NCBI GenBank assembly: GCA_030068145.1
Contig: JAPJBO010001107.1
Location: 1-64,000, forward strand
Source of the DNA: Diplonema papillatum
Lineage: Eukaryota; Euglenozoa; Diplonemea; Diplonemida; Diplonemidae
Reading direction: 5' to 3'
Length of the DNA: 64,000 bases
Positions 54,736 to 64,000 of the stretch are shown piece after piece. Both the position numbers and the translations under genes were made by a program. The stretch's first letter is position 1; each line of letters begins with the position of its first letter. Under the pieces are notes generated by a model. That model saw nothing but the letters and a program-made list of their open reading frames with translations. It did not search any database and had not been told where the DNA came from.

Positions 54736-57700
54736 GCGGCGGGCAAAAAATAGTAGTGTCATACTAACTTGGCGACACGTGGCTTTGCGGCCTTGGCGAC
54801 TTGTGGGCCTAGACACACCCTGCATGTGGACCAACCTGTGGCACATGTGGGGGAAAAAATAAATCAAAATCCACATGTGGCATCTTTGGATCCACACGTG
54901 GGGGAAAAAAACTCCAAAAAAAATAAGGTGTGGAAATCCAGACGTTCCACACGTGGAGCGTAAGCCCTGCCCCACGTTCAAGGTTGCTCCGACCGCTGCA
55001 CCCTCTGCCGTTGCGCTCGCCGTCGATGAAATTCACCAAAGTGGGTGAGTTCCCCGGATGCGCACAAGCGAAAGAAACGCGCCATGACACTGATTCTTTC
55101 TTGGGAAGCATGCAACGCCCCGAAAAAAAAGAAAAGTGGTCATGGCGTGTTGCGCCTCCTCCCCGTTGGAATGGACACCCGTTATCCCACCCCTCCCCGT
55201 GCTACGGGAGTATCTGGCAACCGCTGCTTAACATGTGGTTCATGTACTTAAAAGAACTCCACGCTTAACAGTGCTCACGTGGGCGGTGTCTTCGGACAGC
55301 ACCTCGCGATGTTCGCATCACAAAACAAAGAAGACAGAAATGGTCGTTACCTGGTCGGGTTTCGCTCGCGACCGTTTCCTGAACAATGCTTCACTAAATC
55401 CGCGGTTAAATAACCTGGCCTCAGTGGTGCAAGCACCACGCGCTCTTCAAACCCAAGAAACATTTTCTCCCCAGGATGGAGCTGCACTTATCTGTCCGCG
55501 CTGATGCCTAGCATGCATGCCAGTTGCACTGCAGAAAATCTGGCAGCTTCCCCCTGAAGGAAGAGTGTGTTCGTGGCTTGCACCGTGGACCATGCACTCT
55601 TACGCACGCCTGGCTTTGTGATACCAGTACGCGGCCAGCTATGGGTGGATCGCTGGAGCATCATCCATTTTCGGGACCGGTGCATTCGGCAGGTGAGTTG
55701 TTACACACTCATTATCGGATGCCGATATCCATGGCCACCGTCCTGCTGTCAAGATGCACCCTTTGTGGGATCTGATGAGCCATCTCGGACAACTTAAGTC
55801 GGCTCTCGGTTCATCCCGCGTCGAAGGACCGAAACACGGTGATAAACAGAGGGGCACATACATACCATTCCAATGAAAGGAAGGGCATAACCCAGCCCAG
55901 GGGTCATCCGATACGACTGCGGCAGCTGCATTTTCTTTAGATTCTTTTTTGAGATTGCGTTTTACCGTTGAGCAGAAGAGCACCCACTCCTGAAGCAACA
56001 CAGCTTTTTCACGCCCCGCCGACTTTCTTTTCCGCCCTCCCGTCTTCCCTCCTCCCTCCCCCTTGTTGGTCGCCTGGTGTGTCGAGCCTTCACATGCTTC
56101 AAAAGACACGCACTTCTTTTTGCGACGTGGGTTCCAGCCATCGTGCCCAACAAGGTTTTCCGGCGCTAGCATCGACACTGGACTGAGCCCACCAGTAGGC
56201 CTTTGCCCTCTCAATAAACATAAATCAAGACCATCCGCGAGACAATCTCTTGTTTACCGACCCCCCCTGGAAGGCAGTGTTGCGCCGAACCATCAAATTA
56301 AGACCTCCCTCCTCTGCGAAGACTTGACGCTACCATCATCGAGAGGCAGCGTTCTGTCTCAACATTCAACTAAAAGACTCCCTCCCCCCGCCCTCAAGAA
56401 GTACAACTGATGATGTGCACCTGCGCGTAAAGCGGTAAAAGAGAAGAAATGAACAATTCCTCGGGGGTGGAGTTCCGTTGCTTTTACGGAGTGTGCTCGA
56501 CCCCCTTTTCTCACCATTCTTCTCGAAGAAGACGTTTGCTTTGACGTGCACGAATAGCACTGTTCTGCCGGAAGCATTAAAACAAGAACTACGACTTACC
56601 CCCTCTCCCCCCCCAGGGTCAAAACCGAATATCAGGCTACGGGTGGTCCTGGCTATGACGAGCTACGAACAGCCGCGCTGTCCTGTCAGCAGACACTCAG
56701 GTTCCGCGCTGATGATGGTCCCCATGTGCCCGTGGCTTCGGGGACCGACACACGGCGCAGACGGGACCAGTGCGGTGTTGAGCACATATCCATTCCAAGC
56801 ACCCCCGGTACGTCTCTACGGGCTTGTGTTCAACGCAAGCGCCACGAGTTTTTACGGAGGTTTTCGGCCGGATTCTAGCAGTACAAGTCGGATGGCGCTC
56901 CGTTGTGCTGTGAGAAGGCAGCTCGAATGCATCCAAAAAACTCCAACGCGCATGAGAGGCAAACTTTCAACTCAGATTTACCGTCTCCCCTCCCCACCTT
57001 TTTAAAGAAGAACGGACGAAGGAAGGAGGAAGTGGAACCATATACCGTATGGTTTCAAACCACGGAGTCCTGGACTCCTTTCCCACACTTTTTCTGCGAA
57101 GCAGACGCACAAAGGGACGGTGCCACGGCATGATTCGGCAGCCGCTGCTAAACGAACATCGGCAGCATAGAGAAAGAAGAACTCCTCTACGGCACCAGAA
57201 AGTCCAAAAAAACCATGGTAAAGAAAGGGTAGAAGGAGAGACTTGATGCTAGCATCAAACACATGAGAGGCAAGCGCCTGAACACGAAACTAAGATTTTC
57301 TCCCCATCCCGAAGTTTCGCACAAAGGGGAGCCCATTCGATAGCAACACACACGGGTGAGGAGCTTGCCTTTCGTTCAGAGGAATAGAGCACTTTTAATG
57401 GGTGCGTCGAGAGCCGCAGCCATCTCAGGCAACTAACTAACTAAGGGGAAGTGCCACGCTGGCATTATCTTCATAGGCGGCTCGCAAGTCTTCCGTTAGT
57501 GCAACTCGGATGACAGGTCCGTTGCATTGGGACGGAAAACTGAGAACCCATTTACCACAGGTCACCCGGATACCGCACAGAGAGAGCCAGTAATGCCGGA
57601 AAGCATTGACACACGGGGTATGACGACTCCTGTCCCTTGACATCAATGTTGGATACTCCTCGGAGAGATGGTCCCTGCACTCTAACTCGTCTCTCTCTCT

Positions 57701-58969
57701 CTCTCTCTCTCAATGTTGCTCGATCGGCCAGTGCGGTTGTTCAGAGGAATTGTGCTTTTCGGATTACTAGTAGTCAAGTCACGGCTATCTGCTGTGAACA
57801 CTCTGCAACACACACCTCACCACCGCACGTCGTTTCCAGCAGTGCAAACTCGGATGACATTCCGTTGTACTGCGGTGGCGTCTTCGTGGGCAAAGAAGAA
57901 CCCGACCGGCAATTTCTTGAGTTAACAACGCTTTGCTGGTACTAAAATTAGTACTTGGCAGCGTCCTACATGAAACTTACCAAAGCAGGTGAGTTCCGCT
58001 GGTGCGCACAAACAAAAAATTGTTCCGTACACCATTGAAGCTGGCCGACCATCTGGGCTGGTTTCAAAAAGAGCGGGCTTTTTAGGGTGTTTGTGCGTGT
58101 GTGTGTGTGTGCGTGTGTGAGTGAATATCGAGAGGTACGATCTCCGCCCACCTGCTTGTTGTCTGCCTTCCATTCTGCAATTCTAGCACCGATACCTTCT
58201 GCAAACTACCCTTCCTCCCGTGCGTCATTTTCAGAAGCCCATTGACATGCGCTCCAGACCTTTCTATCCACGTTCCCCCGCACCTATTTTTCTCATATTC
58301 ACTGTGCCAACGCTATGACCCAGGATAGTTCCACCCTTCTAACTCGAAACATGATACAAGTGTCTGCGAATTTGCCAAAAAGAAGAATCGAGAAAGAAAA
58401 TGGTCTTCATTCTCCAACACGAACTGTTACAGCAAGTGAAAAGGAGCGTCAATCGGAGGTTTGAAAAAGACACCGGCTTCTTGAAACAAGACAACAGTCA
58501 AGGAGGAGATGAAGATTTGAGCGATCCAAGTTACGGAGTAGATGGGTCGGTTGAGAGAGAGCAAGGTGCGAGCGAAACCCGGTAGGTTGTAATCCAGCGT
58601 GAAATCTGGTGGACGCCCGCAAAAACAGGTGACGGGATTGCGGGTGCCACACCCACAAAATGGACCCCAGGTAAACTTCCCCACCTGGTGCTGGAGCACA
58701 CCTGGGTTGTGTACAATACCGGGGGGACTGCAACAACGTGCTTCGAATGGAAACGAAAAGGGAGGGTCAATTATCGTCCAAGCGTCCAGCGGGCAAGGAA
58801 ACGGCTACGCAAGGGCACACCCTGGAAGAGCAAGGAGACGTTCCCGTTTCCAGTTGCAGGCAAGAAGAAAACACCCCAAAACCCCCCGGATTGGGAACGG
58901 GTTTACTTGCCGTCGTATTTTTCAATTCGCATCATCGCACGCGTTAAAACCCTGGGCAAATACAGTACC

Positions 58970-59050
58970 ATAGGCTATTATCGACATATTATCGCACGCC
59001 GATTATATGCGATAATTTTGTGCGTTAATGCGATAATTATTATCGCATGC
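58970..59050. repeat. Cluster of TGCGATAAT palindromes
   Basis: Five or so copies of TGCGATAAT in both orientations in 80 bp (TTATCGCACG, ATGCGATAATTTTG, AATGCGATAATTATTATCGC). They end in the perfect palindrome TGCGATAATTATTATCGCA. They look like tandem binding sites or a foldback core. Confidence 0.65.
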
Positions 59051-59120
59051 GAATCATTTGACCACTATGCCTGGGTGCATGAGAAGGCGCACGCCGTGGA
59101 AAAGCACCCTAAACCGAATC

Positions 59121-59150
59121 AGTGCAAGTCGGATGGCATTCCGTTGCACT
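59121..59150. repeat. R10 conserved 30-nt stem-loop
   Basis: AGTGCAA, then GTCGGATGGCATTCCG, then TTGCACT: outer arms are perfectly complementary and the inner CGGAT/ATTCCG is nearly so. Four other copies (56881-56909, 57498-57528, 57841-57871, 59884-59911) vary at a few positions but keep the fold, with compensating changes such as GTACAA versus TTGTAC. Confidence 0.7.
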
Positions 59151-59216
59151 GTGACGGAGGCGTGGTTCGGGCGCTCCTGTACGACAGGAAGTCCTAGTTC
59201 TGCTAGGTGTCCTACT

Positions 59217-59436
59217 TTTTTTGTATAAGCACCTGCTTTGTAGGAAATGCTTGAGGAGACTGCCAGTTGCGATAGATCAAAGGAGGTAAATGTGCTGTAG
59301 CCCACACGAGACACAGGTAAATCTGGGTTTGTGGCGGGCGCAAGCGTTCAACAAAAAAGACCCACTTTGTAGTTGTATTGTTTCTCCCCCTCTAGCCTCC
59401 TTCGAAATGAGCACAAGGCAGTCCCTCGAGTATTTT
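59217..59436 (+). repeat. R3 repeat, full-length
   Basis: TTTTTTTGTATAAGCACCTG to CAGTCCCTCGAGTATTTT, standard form without the extra module. Confidence 0.85.
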
Positions 59437-61662
59437 TGGTCGTAGGTGCCACGGCAAGTTTTGGTGGCCGCTGCTTAGCAAGAGTGCTCGCCTGCCTTCA
59501 TGGCACTCGCACTTTACAGAACTCAATGCTTAACCAAGTTTGACGTGTGGACGGCTTTAGATTTGCATCTGAATGACACCTAACGCAAAACAAGTTGTCG
59601 ACAACTATGAAAATAATAAACAAAACTACGCATTTTCTAATTTGACCCGATCACTAATGAAACCCTTCACTAATAAAGCCCTTCACTAATAAACTGAGCC
59701 GGTCCATCCCCTCTTGATAGACCATGATTGACCGAAGAATACAGCACCGGGCAATTCGATGCAGCTCGGGACTAGAGATGGACCTGATAGACGTGATTCA
59801 CTGTTATAAACAGCGGCAGGCGCTGCGATGAACTTGTACACATAGTGCGTCCCACACGCAAATGAGGCTTCGCCTTTCCCGCGGTGCAAGTCGGATGACA
59901 TTCCGTTGTACTTCGATAGAGGCTACAGTGACTCGACAGACGCCTCAGCTCGGACTATGTAACTTCTTTATTCTGCAAGCACAGCGAAAGCAGCAGTGTT
60001 TGAGGAGACGTTCCGGGATTGTTTGAAAGTCCTACAGCTCTCGCTGGTGATGGGTCTACAAATCGAGCGAGACACGAAACTGTAGGCATAAAAAGCGAAC
60101 TCTCACAAAAAAAAAAAAAAGAATCGTGTCTGTCGCCAGAGTTAACTGTGAAGTTGCAAGGATGCACATGTATATATAAATGACAGCAAACAGAAAAGCA
60201 GGGACCGCCCCAACCGACGGGAAACACATTAGCCCCATGAGCCCAGATACTGATTCAACCCCTCCGCGCGTGTCATCCGGATACCTAGAGCCCCAGAGTC
60301 CGCTCCCCCCCGCTTGACCAGTGCGGTGTTGAGCACACGCCCCATTCCAAGCACGTTCTTGCAATCCCCCGCGCGTCGGCCACGAGGACGAGGTTTCAAT
60401 CTATAAAAATAAAGCGAGAAAGAAACGAAAAGACGCGAAGAAACAGTCTACTAAAGTGAACCCAAGGCATTCCCTTCCCGGTTTGTTTTTTTCTCGATAC
60501 AATTATCCTAAGAGAGGGCTGAGACTCGGCTCTGTGTTGTTCGCCTCCTTTTCAACAACGGAAACACGACATGCCAAGGTTTACCCTGCGGCGACAGACT
60601 ATCCCGCCCGGGGGTTTCTACGGCGAAAGAAAGAAGATGAAGGACAAAAAGAGAAGAATGACAGCAACAACCCGCCAAGAGAGTGCTCTAAACGGGCCGC
60701 TTGTGTGGGAAGGACGAAGGTCACCCGCAAAGGGCGCAGCATGCTCGACATTTTCACTCTGAAATAATCCACAAATGACGACGCTGGTGAACTGACGACG
60801 AACGGACACGCTTCATGGCAACCACTGCTCAACAGTACTAATCCATGTGGTCATGTACTTCAACTTGATGCTCTTAACACTGATGACCAGTGCAAACATG
60901 CCCGCTCTTTTGTTTTTCCTTAGGTTTTGTACTCGGTTGTTCCCTGTGTTTCGCGCCAGTTCTTCGAGGGGGTTTTCAACAAAACTACGCATTTCTTCCC
61001 CCCCCCCCCCCGGCGAACAAAGGGACACCACGCGCAAGAGAGAGCACGAGCGCCTGCTGAAAACCCCCCCGCCCTCCCGCTGCTGAATCGCTTTCTTTTC
61101 TCTTTCTTTTCCCGAGTAGCTGTCAGCAGCAGCGACGACAAATAGAAACACACCGCACAACTCCCCTGCGAGATGGCCAAGGCGTGCCGACCACTTGGTC
61201 TGCGCTCACGAGCGAAAACCGCGAAGAACGAGTCTGAGGTGAAGGAAGAAGACTAGCATCAAACATGCACGAGAGGCAGTGTTCTGTCGAAACATTAAAC
61301 TGAGATTTCCCCCCCCTTCCTCTCTCTCCTGGTTGAAGAAAAACGCTAAAAAAGAAAGTCCCAGAAGTCGTAAAAAACCACCCCCGCCTCAACGGTCAAC
61401 CGGAGACTCAAAAATACCGGCTTCTTAGTACACGAAACAGTCTAAAAAGAAGGCGTCATCAGAAACTCAAACAATTGGTAGGGGGGACTTACTGAATAAG
61501 TCAACCAGGTCTGTGTTAGTGCCAGACTCGGGGGGAGGGGGGAACTACGGCTCGTTCAACATGGAACACGTTCTCTCAACACTACACGTTTTCCGAAAAA
61601 GAGGGTTGTTCCCATTTCTTTGTTTCTTGTTTGTACTTTCTCCTTTACCTTGCATCAAATAG
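59437..61662. other. Intergenic with R15, R10, R8, R9 and R4 pieces
   Basis: R15 at 59694-59840, R10 at 59884-59911, an R8 end at 60315-60365, R9 at 61250-61312 and an R4-type module at 61391-61445. The segment at 61541-61640 (TTCAACATGGAACACGTTCT) recurs at 62535-62610. No gene seen. Confidence 0.5.
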
Positions 61663-62305
61663 GTGTCACGGCAAGTTTTGGCAGCATCTGAACATCAACA
61701 TCTGAACACCTCAACCACAATATGTTGTCGACAACAAACAAGTAAAAAGCAGGGACTGCGCGTGCATCAACGGTTCTGCAAAGAAAGACCACCAACGGTT
61801 CAACTAGAATACACACTGCAAGGTCCCGCGAAGAAACGAGACAGATGCCCATTTTGCAACAGCGACGGACGAACAGTGGGGAAACCACTTTTCACAAGTC
61901 TACGCCATCATGAGCCCTGGTGCAAAAAGAAACACAAAGCAAAGCGACGCGCTACCTCTATGAAACCGACGGACGAAAAACTAGATACACCACGGGTACC
62001 CAGTGTGCCCAGAGTGCCCTAACTGTGGCGAGCAACGAACAGTGCAACTACTTATCTTCAAAAAAATTTTTTTTCACTACCGAGAGCGACGACGTCACGC
62101 ACTTCGAAAATCGCAACGTTCGTTTCTACCCGCAAACCTCTCTGAGTTATTCTACACTCTTCTCTACGTAGAGCCATGGTGCGAACAATGGACCGGTACG
62201 GTTTACAGGGCAACTCCTGCTCAACTTGTAAGACGTGGGGAGCCCAAGAGCACTCACCTATCCTGGCGAGAACTTGGTGTCGGTCACAAATTGTTTCGAA
62301 CCTGA
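61663..62305 (+). pseudogene. Broken zinc-finger ORF fragment
   Basis: Without an ATG at the start, the frame from 61663 reads KQGLRVHQRFC and then CPFCNSDGRTVG...RHHEPWCKK, two C2HC/C2H2-like fingers in tandem with a basic linker, and stops at 62022. In another frame, from about 62003, CPECPNCGEQ and later YVEPWCEQW follow, which suggests one frameshifted parent array. GLRVHQRFC-type fingers are common near the N-terminus of non-LTR retrotransposon proteins. No reverse transcriptase is found nearby. Best reading: a decayed retroelement or zinc-finger fragment. Confidence 0.35.
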
Positions 62306-64000
62306 CTCGTCTAAGCGAGCAAATAAAGTGTACACGAAAGAAGCCATGCATGCCCCCCCAAACCCACCCAGTACGTATTAGCTTTAAAAGAACCCATTCG
62401 ACGAAGGTCACCCGGAGACTCTAAAATCCCGGATTCTCAAGCGAACTATAACTCTAAAATAATAAACAAAGCTACGCGTTTCTTTCTGAGAAAAAGTATC
62501 GCATGTGCCGGAGGTCCCCGGGTGAAATTGGCTCCTTTAACATGGAACACGTTCTCTCTCAACACTATGTACATGTTTTCCGAAAAAGAGGGTTATTCCC
62601 ATTTCTTGTTCTTTTCTTTCTGAGGAAAATATCGCATGTGCCGAAGGTCTCCGGGTATAATTGTCCGTCCCCTGGCAAGCGAATTTTCACTCAAAAAAAA
62701 AAAAAAAGCACACAAAGAGGCAGGCTTTGAGACCGTCAATGCTCCTGGTCTCCCCCACTCTTCTCCTCTGTTTAGCAACAGATGCGCTACTGCGTTGTTG
62801 TTCTTTTTTTTTTAATTTATTTGTCGGGGATGTTTCTTCCTCTCTCTCTCTTTCTCTCTCATTCAAGCATCGGACAATGTTTCGTGGCATCCCGCTCCTT
62901 TTCCGCCTTTTCTCCTCTTGCAGCTTTCTGTGGCGCGGCAAGCGCCTGAAAGCTCATGTGTGCCTGCGCGTGTGTGTCGTTCATCCATCCGCCTAACTTG
63001 AGCCGTTCACCCGTGCCTGATCGAACGTTGTCGAGCGTTATAGTTTAGGTTAAAATGCAAAGAACTTTAACCACATACGGACGGAGGGGGTGGGTTAATT
63101 TAGGAAAAAGGGACTTTTTTGGGTAAGCCTCAGGTCATACTCAGAGGAGGTCGCATTTGAAAGACCTGTGCCATGTATTTCCAATAAAACAAACGACGAC
63201 CACTTTCAATGAGTATTTGACTTCGTACATGCTCACAGGAATAACCTTGTATTAAACGACACATATATGCGTCGTTCGTCCGTATGCAGTTAACTCTAAA
63301 TAATCTGTGGCGATGATCTGCATCGCCGGCAGCCAACGTAATTGAGCTTAGTGGAGCATTGTAAAGTGCAATCGAGCACTTGCGTGTCATCGCCGTGGAT
63401 TCGTGCTGACTCACTTCGTTTCAGGGAAGGTAGGTGAATCGGCTCATACCTCTCGAAAAAATAAACAAGAATACACCCTCGATCATCTTCTTTCTTTTGC
63501 TCCTTTTTTTTTTTGCTTTACAGGGTTTCCTAGGAGATTTCCTGCGAGTTTTGTCCCTTACTCGGACAAACGGCGGAAAGAACCTATTTTTGACGAAGGT
63601 CACCCCGGAGACTGTTATTGAATTAGCCGACTCAAGCTATGGAGTTCACTGAACATGCTACACCGGCCATGCCCAGAGAAGGATATTCCCGAGAGTTCTC
63701 AAGCGCGGCTTTGGGTCTCAGCAGGACTATCGCTTGTGTTCGAACATCGGCTTGCGGGTCTCCTAGGATAACCCTGTCCTTTGGCAATATTTTGCAGTAC
63801 TTTTGTACTGAAGGAAACATTTCCGGAACTGTTGCACATGATGAGTTAAGCGAAGCCAGCTTAAAAGCGCTGTTTAACAGCTACAGGAATTGTGCTAGCG
63901 TCAAACATTGCCTAAACATGAACTCAGAGAGGTAGAACACCCCGTTCAAGAATCCTATGCTTCATTTTCAGCATCCTTAGTCGGTTGATGCTGATCGCCT
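62306..64000. other. Intergenic to window end
   Basis: R4 modules lie at 62403-62460 and 63595-63630. The unit CGCATGTGCCG(G/A)AGGTC(C/T)CCGGGT lies at 62500 and 62633, the same segment twice. An R13-like GTACTGAAGGAAACATTTCC lies at 63807. The 98-codon frame at 63639-63935 shows no domain. Confidence 0.45.

Larger units (their letters stand above)
54736..59216. other. Repeat-rich intergenic region
   Basis: CCACATGTGG-type motifs lie at 54825-54960. Others are an R2 fragment at 55025-55085, R9 at 56322-56398 and 57239-57320, R8 at 56692-56810, R10 hairpins at 56881, 57498, 57841 and 59121, R2 at 57928-58018, a GT run at 58086-58125, and GCGATAAT palindromes at 58970-59050. A 169-codon frame at 58688-59197 ends inside these palindromes and lacks any domain. 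Confidence 0.5.

Noticed and set aside
58688-59197. 169-codon frame as a small gene
   Set aside because: No recognisable domain, and its 3' third is made of palindromic TGCGATAAT repeats and an R10 hairpin.

Overview
This is a gene-poor, repeat-rich stretch of a nuclear genome from a protist. Two genes have clearly GC-rich coding sequence and canonical GT-AG introns where introns occur. The rest is low-complexity tract, short dispersed repeats and tandem arrays. There is no sign of bacterial organisation. One retrotransposon has the gag / tyrosine-recombinase / RT-RNase H order that I know from kinetoplastid VIPER elements. A 24-nt stretch near it resembles the 3' half of a diplonemid spliced leader as I recall it. 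Together these make a euglenozoan, possibly a diplonemid, the most attractive guess, but this is inference and other protist groups are not excluded.

Layout. 1-12.6 kb: no convincing gene; several short interspersed repeat families (called R1, R3, R4, R5 and so on below), a foldback MITE and poly-purine/pyrimidine tracts. 12.6-29.6 kb: one large split gene for an alpha-helical-repeat protein (three exons, about 1,193 residues if the phase-consistent splices are right). Its introns and 3' flank are full of partial, decaying copies of its own exons. Intron 2 (about 9.4 kb) also holds a 4.1-kb VIPER/Ngaro-like element on the minus strand. The gene's last codons and 3' flank have expanded into about 13 tandem units of about 157 bp. 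29.6-32.6 kb: a second MITE copy, a tandem array homologous to part of a coding sequence, then that gene itself: an intronless dual-specificity-type protein phosphatase with an N-terminal acylation signal. 32.6-64 kb: no convincing gene; many copies of the same short repeat families, a 98-bp tandem array, an 87-copy ATC microsatellite, several conserved hairpins and a broken zinc-finger ORF.

The two cellular genes show no functional link. The helical-repeat protein looks like the OPR/RAP-type organellar RNA-binding class. The phosphatase looks membrane-tethered. What joins them is a mutational style: in both, a piece of the gene's own sequence has been amplified next to it as a non-coding array.
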